A stretch of 26,241 bases of DNA from Phoenicibacter congonensis (GCA_030530045.1 JAUMVS010000007.1:1-26241); one strand, 5' to 3'. Shown: positions 1 to 8,030, counted from the stretch's first letter. Notes: generated from the sequence alone by a model not told the origin. Numbers and translations are program-made.

Positions 1-438
1 TAGTGGCGGCATGCGTACTGCACCCATGTCACCTGGTTCATGGTTAAATTCTTCTATGGCCCCACCCACTAAATCTAGATTTTCTTTTGTCATTTTAGAT
101 AGGAGTCTTTCGCAGCGGTCAGGTCGAGATAGGTCGTCAGAGTCCATGCGAGCGACTATATCGCACTGGCATTTTGGAAGACCATAGTTGAGAGCATACC
201 CGAGTCCGTGGTTCTCATTGAGCCGGACAACTGTTATGTTTGTATCTTGGTGTGCAATCAGTCTGTCCAGAGTTTCGTCAAGGGAAGGGGTAAGTTCGCC
301 ATCGCAGACAATAACAATGTCATGTGGTTTTACCGTTTGTGAAAGCATAGAAGAAACGGCAAGGGCGAGATATTCGGCCTTGTCGTTTTTGTAAACACAC
401 ATGAGAACGCTGTACTCGGGTAAGAGTAAATCGCTCAT
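1..438 (-). CDS. Family 2 glycosyltransferase, N-terminal part (runs off the left edge)
   Basis: The visible 146 residues begin MSDLLLPEYSVLMCVYKND and are the nucleotide-sugar-binding half of a GT-A fold family 2 glycosyltransferase. The first strand is followed by ALAVSSMLSQT, then DIVIVCDGE, then NHGLGYALNYGL, and then the metal-binding ARMDSDD motif near residue 105. Such enzymes transfer a sugar from a nucleotide donor to a growing lipid-linked oligosaccharide at the inner face of the membrane; donor and acceptor cannot be told. The ATG lies behind a strong GAGGGGG ribosome site and overlaps, as ATGA, the TGA that ends the untranslated tail frame of the upstream sugar transferase. That arrangement points to former translational coupling. 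The C-terminal half lies outside the window. Confidence 0.9.
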   Translation of the reverse strand, partial: MSDLLLPEYSVLMCVYKNDKAEYLALAVSSMLSQTVKPHDIVIVCDGELTPSLDETLDRLIAHQDTNITVVRLNENHGLGYALNYGLPKCQCDIVARMDSDDLSRPDRCERLLSKMTKENLDLVGGAIEEFNHEPGDMGAVRMPPL

Positions 439-488
439 CTAGCCCCCTCGCCAGTGGTGACAATTCCAAGCGTTTTTAGAATGACTTA
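435..488 (-). other. Orphaned in-frame tail of the sugar transferase after a premature TAA
   Basis: Directly after the TAA at 488-486 the same frame continues as VILKTLGIVTTGEGAR and then TGA. This is the kind of C-terminal end normally seen in bacterial sugar-phosphate transferases, where a lysine usually sits at the place of the stop (AAA to TAA would be one substitution). The tail also contains the ribosome site of the next gene. I see no shift of frame, so this is a nonsense change rather than an indel. Confidence 0.7.
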
Positions 489-1310
489 AAAATCCATGCT
501 TAAGCTTCTGTTTTCGATGTATTCCAAATCAAGAATTACTTTTTCTTTAGGTAATAAATCATAGCCGCCTGTGACTTGTGCAAGGCCTGAAAGTCCTGGT
601 CTCACAGTTGTGCGGTAGTGCCAGCCATGAATTCTTTTCTCAAACTCTTCGCAAAATGCAGGGCGCTCTGGTCGTGGACCAATAAGCGACATGTCTCCTT
701 TAACGATGTTCCAAAATTGAGGAATTTCATCCATGCGTGTTCTGCGCATAACCTTGCCAAATGGTGTAACTCGAGGGTCGTCGCCTTGCGCCCATTGAGC
801 GCCGCGAGCCTCGGCATCGATATACATCGAGCGGAATTTGTAAACATCGAATATTTTTCCGTCTTTGCCAACTCGGCGTTGCGCATAGATAACAGGACCG
901 GGAGATTCTGCCTTGATTCTTATGCCAATAATCAGCATTGGGATTGCAAGAATTATTAGAGCGAGTCCACATGAAATAATGTCAAAGAGTCGCTTGATGA
1001 ATTGATAAAATGCTCCGCCAGCAACTTTTGGGGCTGCTAGTTCAATTACATCGTCGCCTGGCAGAAGCTTTGCCAAAACGTCATTCGGAATTCCGTTTTC
1101 TGTTAGATTTGGTTCGAGTTTGCCAGCGGCGTCTAGTTCTGCCACCTCTCGGCGTTCCTCAACGCCAACATTCAAGGTTGGGTCGCCTTTTATGACCTCG
1201 TAGCTAAATGAATCTTCAAGAATTTGACAGGTGATTTCTTTTTGTGCCGTGGGAGGTTCGTTTGCTTGGGTGTCGCAGCCGCCTAGCGCGATTGTTGCGT
1301 CAGCTTGCAT
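486..1310 (-). CDS. Undecaprenyl-phosphate sugar-1-phosphate transferase, C-terminally shortened
   Basis: This is a polyisoprenyl-phosphate hexose-1-phosphate transferase (bacterial sugar transferase family, WcaJ/CpsE-like), which starts surface polysaccharide synthesis by moving a sugar phosphate onto undecaprenyl phosphate. The 274 residues begin with about 100 unconserved residues. Then follow a membrane hairpin (about 104-131, FIKRLFDIISCGLALIIL), the family motif PVIYAQRRVGKDGKIFDVYKFRSM, RTRMDEIPQFWNIVKGDMSLIGPRPERP (split here as RTRMDEIPQFW and NIVKGDMSLIGPRPERP), and RPGLSGLAQVTG. The ATG has GGTGGAAG upstream. The protein stops at SLSMDF, but the typical end of the family continues in frame for 16 codons beyond the TAA. 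The catalytic core is intact, so activity may be kept. It is the first gene of a minus-strand unit with the glycosyltransferase downstream. Confidence 0.88.
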   Translation of the reverse strand: MQADATIALGGCDTQANEPPTAQKEITCQILEDSFSYEVIKGDPTLNVGVEERREVAELDAAGKLEPNLTENGIPNDVLAKLLPGDDVIELAAPKVAGGAFYQFIKRLFDIISCGLALIILAIPMLIIGIRIKAESPGPVIYAQRRVGKDGKIFDVYKFRSMYIDAEARGAQWAQGDDPRVTPFGKVMRRTRMDEIPQFWNIVKGDMSLIGPRPERPAFCEEFEKRIHGWHYRTTVRPGLSGLAQVTGGYDLLPKEKVILDLEYIENRSLSMDF

Positions 1311-1362
1311 TTTTCTTCCACCGACCTTAAGACCGCTTCACGAGAGGAAGACATTTTGAATT

Positions 1363-1378
1363 ACATGAGAACTCATGT
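1363..1378. promoter_or_regulatory. Perfect palindrome ACATGAGAACTCATGT, possible operator
   Basis: Arms of 7 bp (ACATGAG / CTCATGT) flank an AA centre, 53 bp upstream of the sugar transferase start. On the minus strand it overlaps a TGTAAT that could act as a -10 element. The symmetry and place fit a dimeric repressor site controlling the leftward unit. No regulator family can be named from the sequence. Confidence 0.4.
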
Positions 1379-1475
1379 TTAGAGAAGCAAGACACATCAA
1401 CTACCGCAACGTTTTTCATTAACTAAACAATCCTTTTACCGCTCAACCAATAATTACTCAGTTAATTGAATACAA

Positions 1476-1496
1476 AAAAGTGTTTTAAACACTTTT
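1476..1496. promoter_or_regulatory. AT-rich palindrome, possible operator
   Basis: AAAAGTGTTT and AAACACTTTT are exact 10-bp inverted arms around a single T. It lies in the middle of the divergent region, about 165 bp from the left gene and 370 bp from the right gene. It has too small a loop for an RNA hairpin, so a protein-binding site is more likely than a terminator. Confidence 0.35.
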
Positions 1497-1747
1497 AATC
1501 TAAAATTGAAAATGAAGAGGGACTTTAATGGGACTTTTCAAAGATGGGGGTTAATCTCTTCCAAAATGAACGCATAAGTCGTTGTGCCTTCAACTTGTTT
1601 GAGAAATGTTACTCTGAAAGTTTTCCGTTTCGAGCAAAAAGCACGCCAAACCTTTAACCACCTTAAAGATTTTTAATGAGCGAGTTCGCTAGAAATAAGC
1701 CTAACCTATCATTTTCCACTGCTTTTATACATAGCATCGACATTTGT

Positions 1748-1758
1748 GGGGGGGGGGG
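1748..1758 (+). repeat. Homopolymer tract of 11 G
   Basis: Eleven consecutive G residues lie about 110 bp upstream of the DUF4012 start, between a TTTGT and CTATTCCCC. Tracts of this length are prone to slippage. The following CCCCAC could pair with GTGGGG at its left edge. It could alter expression of a surface-polymer operon, but its distance from the predicted -35 is larger than in classic phase-variable promoters. Confidence 0.6.
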
Positions 1759-1811
1759 CTATTCCCCACTTTTCGGTTAATATTTTCGGAAAAGAACAAA
1801 AAACAAACATT

Positions 1812-1842
1812 TTGAACACTTTGCGGTTTTGTTTGCATAAAT
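1812..1842 (+). promoter_or_regulatory. Candidate promoter for the DUF4012-cps unit
   Basis: TTGAAC (1812-1817) is followed after 18 bases by CATAAA (1836-1841), or alternatively by an extended TG-C-ATAAAT. Transcription would start near 1848, leaving a short leader containing the GGAAGGA ribosome site at 1858-1864. The -10 match is only moderate. Confidence 0.35.
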
Positions 1843-1867
1843 TTTGCGGTCAGCATTGGAAGGATTT

Positions 1868-4000
1868 ATGAAACATAAAAAGCAAAATAATGAAGCGTCG
1901 CACCTTGACGGCGCTAATAACTGGACGCCATCGCTAAACGACTCGGATGAGTTGGCTGGTGAGGGGCGTGATTCCTATTTAGACTCGGCCGCAAATTCAT
2001 TTTCTAACCAGGAAGACTGGGATGCGCTGTTTAATTCCGAATCCGACGTCGATGTTGTGATGTCAGGCGACGGCAATGCTGACGGGCGAGAAGGTTCTGT
2101 TTCGGCTGGAACTAGGGCAACTTTTACTGACGCGACTGTTGAGAAAAACTCTGCGGGCTATGCGAACTTGAGCGCTGGCGCTAATTCTTCTGGTGTGGGC
2201 GCAGGCGCTAATAGTTCTCACGATGACCCGAATGTAATTCGCGTGCGCAAAAAGCGCAAGAACAAGAAAAAACACACAGTTCGAAACGTTGCGATTGCAG
2301 TGGTGGCAGTGTTCGTTGTGTTGACAGGCATCATGAGCGGCCTTGCTTTTGTTCAAGCGCAATCAATTAAATCGAGTGCAAGTGAACTTAACACTAACTT
2401 GAAAGCGGTTGAGAGTTCATTTATGTCAGGCGATTTTGCCGCGGCCAGCAACTCGGTTTCGGCGGCATCTTCAAATTTGAAGGCGGTTCAAGATTCTCTA
2501 AACTCGCCTGCGCTGACCTATTTCAGCGTTTTTCCTGTGATTGGAAGCGATATTAACAACGCGAAAACTGTTGTTGCAAGCGCGGCCATCGTGTTTGATA
2601 AAGGGCTCTCACCTGTGTGCGAAAGTCTCGCGAACACAGGCGCTGGAACGCTCATTAGCGCCGACAAAACAATTAATTATCAGGCAGTGGACGCGATTGT
2701 GACGCCTGTGAGGAATAACGCCTCCGAGATTTCGTCGGCGATTTCAAACATTGAAGCTGCAAACAATTTCCACATTGCGCAAATTTCTTCGCAGGTTTCG
2801 CCTGTGATTGACAAGCTTTCAGGCACCGAAGAAATCGTGAACGCGGTTGCAAATTACGCTACCGAGATTGAAAAAATGCTGGGTAGCGCGGGCAACAGGA
2901 AATATCTCCTGGTTGCGCAAAACACTGCCGAAATGCGCTCAACTGGTGGCTACCCTGGAAGCATGGGCACCATCAGCGTCACGAACGGCAAGATTGAGCT
3001 TGGCGACTTTTCCGCTGGTTCTGATGTCTTGGATGTTCCTCGCACGAGTGCAATTCCGCCGACCGACCTCGATAATGCGATTTACCCGTTGAGTGTTACT
3101 TATAACCTTGACACTGGTTATGACGCGCACTTCCCGAACAGCGCGAAAGTGTGGTTGCAGGCCTATTCCGAAAAACACGGCGAGCAGCTAAACGGCGTTA
3201 TTAGCCTTTCACCTTCGATGGTGCAAGAAGTTTTGGAGGTTGTGGGAGCAATCACTTTGAGCGACGGCACGACCCTGGACGGCACTAACGCCACCAAGGT
3301 TTTGCAGCACGATCTTTATTGGAAATATCTCTCGGGGAATGCGACTAGCGCCGACAATGAAAAAGCTGATGCAATTTTTGCGGAAGCGGCCTCCATGGCG
3401 TTCGACAAGCTGTTCGAGAATTTGAGCACATCAACCATTTTTAAACTTGCGATGACTCTTCCTAATTCGATTGAGAATCGTGAGTTCATGGCATACATGG
3501 CTGACGCAAGTGAACAAACAACGATGGAAGCGCTTGGCGCGAGTGCGTCGCTCAGTGCGCCGACCAGTCAAAACAAGCTTGGCATTTTCTGCGGTGTGCG
3601 TAGTGCTTGCAAGCTTGGTTGGTGGCTTGATAAAGATTTCTCAATTCAAAAGACGAGCGACACGACCTACAAAATCACCGTTCTTCTGCGAAACACCGTC
3701 ACGAAAAGTGAGGCTAGCACGGGCGGAACCTACATCATGGGCGTTGGCGGCGACCCTGGTAACATTGCGCCGTGGTTCTATGTCTTTGCGCCGAGTGGCG
3801 GCAAAATTACGAACATGCAAGTCAACAAGCAAAACGCTGGCACTGAATACACGCAGGAAGGGCGTCAGCTGTTTGCGCTTGGCACAATCAGCACCGAGCC
3901 TGAGGAAACTTCCGTTATTACCTTTGATTTAGAGGTGCCTGCCGACTTCGGTGACAAGCTTGAGATTGAGACAAATCCAACTTTGACGGAATATCGCTAA
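1868..4000 (+). CDS. DUF4012 domain membrane protein of a surface-polysaccharide locus
   Basis: The product has 710 residues. The ATG at 1868 is preferred over an in-frame TTG at 1844 because GGAAGGA lies just upstream of the ATG. Residues 1-125 are polar, acidic and low in complexity. A basic patch (VRKKRKNKKKH, about 126-136) precedes one membrane helix (about 140-163), so the large C-terminal part should be outside the cell. The DUF4012 hallmark QNTAEMRSTGG(Y)PGS is at about 351-364, followed by the typical later segments (for example GVISLSPSMVQEVLEVVG). DUF4012 proteins are common in actinobacterial and other exopolysaccharide clusters, but their biochemical role is not established. Being the first gene of the wzz-kinase-phosphatase unit supports a role in assembly or attachment of the polymer. 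Confidence 0.85.
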   Translation: MKHKKQNNEASHLDGANNWTPSLNDSDELAGEGRDSYLDSAANSFSNQEDWDALFNSESDVDVVMSGDGNADGREGSVSAGTRATFTDATVEKNSAGYANLSAGANSSGVGAGANSSHDDPNVIRVRKKRKNKKKHTVRNVAIAVVAVFVVLTGIMSGLAFVQAQSIKSSASELNTNLKAVESSFMSGDFAAASNSVSAASSNLKAVQDSLNSPALTYFSVFPVIGSDINNAKTVVASAAIVFDKGLSPVCESLANTGAGTLISADKTINYQAVDAIVTPVRNNASEISSAISNIEAANNFHIAQISSQVSPVIDKLSGTEEIVNAVANYATEIEKMLGSAGNRKYLLVAQNTAEMRSTGGYPGSMGTISVTNGKIELGDFSAGSDVLDVPRTSAIPPTDLDNAIYPLSVTYNLDTGYDAHFPNSAKVWLQAYSEKHGEQLNGVISLSPSMVQEVLEVVGAITLSDGTTLDGTNATKVLQHDLYWKYLSGNATSADNEKADAIFAEAASMAFDKLFENLSTSTIFKLAMTLPNSIENREFMAYMADASEQTTMEALGASASLSAPTSQNKLGIFCGVRSACKLGWWLDKDFSIQKTSDTTYKITVLLRNTVTKSEASTGGTYIMGVGGDPGNIAPWFYVFAPSGGKITNMQVNKQNAGTEYTQEGRQLFALGTISTEPEETSVITFDLEVPADFGDKLEIETNPTLTEYR

Positions 4001-4066
4001 ATTATGTGTTGAAATACAATTTATGAATAACAGCATCGCAAATAAACTAGAGAAGGACGTAGTTTA

Positions 4067-4738
4067 ATGACACTTTTAGAGCTGCTAGAGTTAATCAAAA
4101 AGCACATCAAGCTGGTGATTGCTTTGCCGGTGCTTTTCGCGCTTGTTGTTGGCGCGTGGTCATTTTTGGCGCTGAATAACACCTACACCGCAAGCGTTTC
4201 TTTTTATGTACTTTCGAAAACGCAGTCGGCCGACAATCAGTCGAACATCACGAGCAGCGACCTGCAAGCGGGCCAGTCGATGTCAAACGACATTGCCGAG
4301 CTGGTTAAAGGTTCGCGCGTGCAAAACGATGTTGCCAGTGCGCTGGGCATGAAGAATTTGGCCGATTACAAGATTTCGGTCAGCAGCGCGACCACGAACA
4401 GAATTGTTACCGTTTCGGTTACGGGCGAAAAGCCTGACGGATGCGTCAAGGTCGCTAACCAAATTGCGAAAACGACCGACCAGGTTGCTCGCGAAGTCAT
4501 GGGTGTCGAGAGCGTCAACGTTGTGAACGAGGCCTACACGCCAAGTGCGCCGAGCGGCCCGCCTCGCCTCATGTACACAGGAGTTGCCTTCCTAGCAGGG
4601 CTTTTCCTCGCGATTGCTTGGATTATCGTCATGGATCTCGTTAACACTCGCGTTCGTTCCGGCGAAGAAGCCGCCGAACTTCTTGGTTTGCCATTGCTTG
4701 CGCAATTCCCAAGAGTTGACAGCAAGGGAGGCAAATAA
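4067..4738 (+). CDS. Wzz/YveK-type polysaccharide chain-length and export protein
   Basis: The 223 residues have the plan of the short Gram-positive Wzz proteins. A membrane helix (about 15-36) is followed by the extracellular loop with YTASVSFYVLSKT, the helical region beginning SSDLQAGQSMSNDIAELVKGS, a proline-rich stretch before the second helix (YTPSAPSGPPRLMYTGVA, about 156-173), and a second membrane helix up to about 190. The cytoplasmic tail activates the partner tyrosine kinase in this family. GAAGGA precedes the ATG. The gene overlaps the kinase gene by one base (TAATG), which suggests coupled translation and a stoichiometric complex. Confidence 0.9.
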   Translation: MTLLELLELIKKHIKLVIALPVLFALVVGAWSFLALNNTYTASVSFYVLSKTQSADNQSNITSSDLQAGQSMSNDIAELVKGSRVQNDVASALGMKNLADYKISVSSATTNRIVTVSVTGEKPDGCVKVANQIAKTTDQVAREVMGVESVNVVNEAYTPSAPSGPPRLMYTGVAFLAGLFLAIAWIIVMDLVNTRVRSGEEAAELLGLPLLAQFPRVDSKGGK

Positions 4739-5451
4739 TGTTTAACAAAGAGAAGAAGGTGCAGAAAAAGACTTCGCTGCCAAGGAGTTCCGCGGGGCTC
4801 AAAAACGCGGCGAACACGCTTTATAGCAACATTCGTTTCATGGAAAGCGACCACGAGTTCAAAGCTGTTGCTGTGACGAGCAGCGTTCCAAATGAGGGCA
4901 AGAGCACTATCAGCATGTTTTTGGCGCAGGCCGCTGCGAACACCGGCATGCGCACGCTTCTGATAGAAGGCGACATGCGCCGCCCAACGCTCTCGAAGTT
5001 TTTGACAATGCGTCCAGGTCGCGGCATTCATGCGCTGCTTCGCGGCGAGGCAACGCCTGCTGAGGTCATCCAGAAGACGAGCGTTTTGAATCTTTACTTC
5101 CTCGATTCCGAGGTCAACATCATCGACCCACTTCGCATAGTTTCTTCGCGCAAGTTCAAAGCTCTCATCGATGAGTTCAAAAAGCAGTTTGACTTCATCG
5201 TCATCGACACGCCTCCTGCGTCGAACTTCGTTGACTCTTCTGTCATCGCAAACGTGGCTGACGGCGTTGTAATCGTTGAAGGCTCGAACCTGGTCAAACG
5301 CGAGACTTTGCAGAAGACCTATGAACAGCTCTCGATTTCTGGCGCAAACGTGCTTGGAATTTGCGAGAACTACAGCGAAAAGACCGACGACGAATACTAC
5401 TACAACTACTACAACGCGCAAACTGGCAAAAAGATTGAGAAAAAGAAGTAG
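4738..5451 (+). CDS. Bacterial tyrosine kinase (CpsD/CapB/YwqD-like BY-kinase)
   Basis: This is a cytoplasmic P-loop autokinase that works with the Wzz-like protein encoded just upstream to regulate polymer synthesis and export. In its 237 residues the Walker A is SSVPNEGKSTIS (48-59), the Walker A' is LLIEGDMRRPTLS (74-86) with Asp79, and the Walker B is FIVIDTPP (153-160). The C-terminal tyrosine cluster DDEYYYNYYN (218-226) is the normal site of trans-autophosphorylation. The length is usual for the split Gram-positive type, in which the membrane part is a separate protein. All active-site motifs are present. The phosphatase gene follows after 6 bases. Confidence 0.93.
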   Translation: MFNKEKKVQKKTSLPRSSAGLKNAANTLYSNIRFMESDHEFKAVAVTSSVPNEGKSTISMFLAQAAANTGMRTLLIEGDMRRPTLSKFLTMRPGRGIHALLRGEATPAEVIQKTSVLNLYFLDSEVNIIDPLRIVSSRKFKALIDEFKKQFDFIVIDTPPASNFVDSSVIANVADGVVIVEGSNLVKRETLQKTYEQLSISGANVLGICENYSEKTDDEYYYNYYNAQTGKKIEKKK

Positions 5452-5457
5452 CAGCGC

Positions 5458-6099
5458 ATGCTAGACATGCACTGCCACATATTGCCAGGAGTTGACGACG
5501 GAGCGCCGAACCTCGAGGCGAGCATGCGAATGCTTGAGTGCGCGAAGGCGACTGGCATCAACGAAATTGTGTGCACGCCGCATGTGCGAAATCCCTATTT
5601 CGATGAGCAGAAAATGCTTGCTGCATTTGAGACTTTCAAGGCGGCCGCTGGCGATTTCCCAGTTCACATGGGTTGGGAAGTGGCCTATGACAAGCTAAAA
5701 GTGTTGGGGTTTGAGAACGCGAAGCGCTTCTGCTTCGATGACGGCAAAACTTTTTTGCTTGAGCTTTCCTATCAATTCAAATCGAGCGACATGCCGCAAG
5801 TCACGAATTTGATTTATGACCTGTTTGAACAGGGTCTTGATGTCATCATTGCGCACCCCGAGCGCTTTGGCGCAATTCAGAGAGACACTTCAATTGCCGA
5901 GCAGTTTTTCGACATGGGCTGCAAGCTGCAGGCGAGCGCCGAATTTGTCGAGGACGGTCGCACGGGTGGCGCGCTGAAACCCGCCAAGCAAATGTTTAAA
6001 GCTGGGCTTTATTCCTACATCGCGAGCGATGCTCACAACACACATCACTACACTTGCTTCACGAAAGCCATGCGCAAGTGGGGCAAATATCTCGTTTAG
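5458..6099 (+). CDS. PHP-family protein-tyrosine phosphatase (CpsB/YwqE-like)
   Basis: The 213 residues form a PHP-fold metal-dependent phosphatase that removes phosphate from the tyrosine tail of the CpsD-like kinase. Metal ligands are visible in MHCHILPGVDDG (4-15), EVAY (74-77), the central IAHPERF (131-137) and SDAHN (190-194). The start follows the kinase stop by 6 bases with only a weak ribosome site, so coupling is likely. The length is slightly short compared with the roughly 240-250 residues usual in the family, but no motif is missing. A canonical kinase-phosphatase cycle is therefore encoded next to the Wzz-like protein. Confidence 0.9.
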   Translation: MLDMHCHILPGVDDGAPNLEASMRMLECAKATGINEIVCTPHVRNPYFDEQKMLAAFETFKAAAGDFPVHMGWEVAYDKLKVLGFENAKRFCFDDGKTFLLELSYQFKSSDMPQVTNLIYDLFEQGLDVIIAHPERFGAIQRDTSIAEQFFDMGCKLQASAEFVEDGRTGGALKPAKQMFKAGLYSYIASDAHNTHHYTCFTKAMRKWGKYLV

Positions 6100-6163
6100 T
6101 TTAAACTCTTAGTGTTTGATTTTTTAACTTTGCTTTTAAAGCAGCGATTTTTGAGGATTTCGA

Positions 6164-7165
6164 ATGAGCCTTTCTATTCTGTTTGATGCGACGACGCTGG
6201 GTTTTGAATATGCCCTGCTAGCCGTTGGTGTTTTTGTAACATTTCGAGTTTTGGGCATGGCCGACATGACTGTCGACGGCTCGTTCTGTTTGGGAATGGC
6301 TGTCTCGGCGGTGTTTACTGTGGCAGGACAACCTGCGCTCGGTCTCATTTGCGGGGCTCTGGCTGGTGCTGCGGTTGGCTCGATCACCGGCATTCTTGCA
6401 ACTAAGGCACGCATTAACCCGCTCATTGCTGGAATCATTACATCTACCGGGCTTTATTCGATTAATGTTTACGTCTTGGGTTCGCCAAATGTGAGCCTGC
6501 TTGGTGTGAACAAGCTCTACGACATCATTCACACGAATCTTTTTCCAGGCCTTCCGTCTTCCGCGGAAACCCAGTTGCCTGTTGCTGCAGGAACGATTGC
6601 TCCAATCGACATTTCGAAATGCATTTTTACAATCATCATCGTTGCAATTGTTGTGGCTCTGCTCATTTATTTCTTCAAGACAGAAAGCGGCCTTGCGATG
6701 CGTGCCGTTGGCGACAACGAGCAGATGAGTGCGGCAAGCTCGATTAATGTTGACCTCTACAAAATTGGCGGCCTTGCTCTTGGTAATGCGCTTGTTGCGC
6801 TGACCGGTGGAATTCTTGCCCAGTGCCAGGGCTTTGCCGACATGACGAGCGGCACAGGCATGGTGCTTGTTGGTTTGGCAAGCGTCATCATTGGTGAAGT
6901 CTTCGGCGGAAAACGTGGCGTCACTTCGGGCATCATTTGTTCCGTCGTGGGCTCGGTCGTTTACAGAATCATCATTCAAGTTGCCGTCGGCGTGAACCTC
7001 GACGCTAATGCGCTCAAGCTCATTAGTGCCATCATCGTTGGCAGCTTCATGGCTTTCCCTGCGGTTCGTTCGTTTATGAACGATCACAAAACGAAGAAGC
7101 ATGCGATGGCAGGAATTGTTGCTGCGCCTGCTTCCGCGGAACTGAAAGGGGGCGACAATGACTAA
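6164..7165 (+). CDS. ABC importer permease, putative tryptophan/tyrosine (TrpX-associated) type
   Basis: The 333 residues are a strongly hydrophobic permease of the uncharacterised branched-chain-like importer family often found with TrpX-like binding proteins. The opening FEYALLAVGVFVTFRVLGMADMTVDGSF (here FRVLGMADMTVDGSF) is typical. A long extracellular insertion (about 105-145) and the GLASVIIGEVFGGKRG loop (about 243-258), which probably contacts the ATPase, are also visible. TTGAGGATTTCG precedes the ATG. The next gene, the ATPase, overlaps by 8 bases. The usual periplasmic-type binding-protein gene is missing here, and the 64-base gap upstream is too short for a T-box leader. The substrate is therefore open; amino acid transport is inferred from family members only. 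Confidence 0.82.
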   Translation: MSLSILFDATTLGFEYALLAVGVFVTFRVLGMADMTVDGSFCLGMAVSAVFTVAGQPALGLICGALAGAAVGSITGILATKARINPLIAGIITSTGLYSINVYVLGSPNVSLLGVNKLYDIIHTNLFPGLPSSAETQLPVAAGTIAPIDISKCIFTIIIVAIVVALLIYFFKTESGLAMRAVGDNEQMSAASSINVDLYKIGGLALGNALVALTGGILAQCQGFADMTSGTGMVLVGLASVIIGEVFGGKRGVTSGIICSVVGSVVYRIIIQVAVGVNLDANALKLISAIIVGSFMAFPAVRSFMNDHKTKKHAMAGIVAAPASAELKGGDND

Positions 7166-7967
7166 ACAAATCCTTTCTATCCAGGGGCTTTCCAAGACTT
7201 TCAACAAGGGGCAGGCGATTGAGCATCGCGCTTTACAGAATTTGAATTTGCAGATGAACGAGGGCGAATTTGTGTGCCTCGTTGGCTCTAATGGCGCCGG
7301 CAAGTCGACGCTATTCAATTGCATCGCTGGAACTGTCATGCCTGACGCTGGCAAGATTGAAATCGATGGGCAAGACGTCACGTTCGAGCGTGACTATCGT
7401 CGCTCGCGCGATTTGTCTCGCGTCTTCCAAGACCCGCTGAAAGGCACGGCTCCAAACCTAACAATTGCTGAGAACATTTCTCTTGCGCTCGGTCGCTCGA
7501 CGCATCGCAACCCTCTTGGGCTGGCAATGGCGAAAAAGAAGCGCGAGTACATCCACGACACGCTCGCAAAGTTCAACATTGGTCTTGAGAAGCGCATGGA
7601 TGTGAAAGTTGGCTCGCTTTCAGGCGGGCAGCGCCAAACAGTTTGCCTGCTCATGGCTGTTATTGGCAAGCCGAAGCTTTTGCTTCTTGACGAACACACG
7701 GCAGCGCTCGACCCTGAGGCAACGAAAAATGTTCTTGAGATGACGAGCAACGCCGTCAAGATGAACAACACCACGACAATCATGATTACGCACAACATGG
7801 ATGACGCGCTGCATTACGGCACGCGCACGCTCGTTATGCATGAGGGTCATTTCATTGCTGACGTCTCTGGAGACAAGCGCGACACCATGACGACCGAAGA
7901 CCTCGTCAATCTCTTCCACGCAAAAACTGGCGAAGAACTCACCAACGACGAGATGCTTCTGGCTTAG
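7158..7967 (+). CDS. ABC importer ATPase subunit
   Basis: The product has 269 residues with a full set of ABC motifs: Walker A GSNGAGKST (43-51), Q-loop FQDP (90-93), signature SLSGGQRQ (153-160), Walker B LLLLDEH (174-180) and the switch His212 in ITHNMDDAL. It should energise the permease encoded just before it, with which it overlaps. The insertion RNPLGLAMAKKKREYI between the Q-loop and signature is typical of the ATPase that pairs with this permease family. It is the last gene of the rightward unit; a strong terminator follows. Confidence 0.92.
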   Translation: MTKQILSIQGLSKTFNKGQAIEHRALQNLNLQMNEGEFVCLVGSNGAGKSTLFNCIAGTVMPDAGKIEIDGQDVTFERDYRRSRDLSRVFQDPLKGTAPNLTIAENISLALGRSTHRNPLGLAMAKKKREYIHDTLAKFNIGLEKRMDVKVGSLSGGQRQTVCLLMAVIGKPKLLLLDEHTAALDPEATKNVLEMTSNAVKMNNTTTIMITHNMDDALHYGTRTLVMHEGHFIADVSGDKRDTMTTEDLVNLFHAKTGEELTNDEMLLA

Positions 7968-8030
7968 TCGTTTTACCTAGTAGCTTTGGGCGATTGAGTG
8001 GTCAGCCCTCGAGCGATTGATAAATCTTTT

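Larger units (their letters stand above)
1311..1867 (+). other. Long divergent intergenic control region
   Basis: The 557 bases between the sugar transferase (leftward) and the DUF4012 gene (rightward) hold no convincing gene. They are much richer in A+T than the flanking genes. They contain a 16-base palindrome (1363-1378), a 21-base palindrome (1476-1496), an 11-G run (1748-1758) and a plausible promoter close to the rightward gene. Very short open frames, for example near 1512, have no supporting features. Confidence 0.6.

Noticed and set aside
1512..1577. Short open frame of 21 codons (MKRDFNGTFQRWG...) in the divergent region
   Set aside because: It has no ribosome site, no likeness to a known peptide and no context support.
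1844..1867. TTG start giving eight more residues for the DUF4012 protein
   Set aside because: The GGAAGGA ribosome site lies inside that extension and fits the ATG at 1868.
6100..6163. T-box or other riboswitch before the ABC permease; TGCTTTTAAAGCA palindrome at 6131-6143
   Set aside because: The gap is 64 bases, too short for a T-box or known aptamer. The palindrome is short, AT-rich and has no loop.
6218..7381. Long open frame of 387 codons antisense to the permease and ATPase genes, and similar ones at 4534-5421 (minus) and 9675-10457 (plus)
   Set aside because: They lie opposite strong genes with clear motifs, and the predicted proteins have odd composition rich in His, Arg, Cys and Asn. 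They arise because the sense genes rarely use TTA, CTA and TCA codons.
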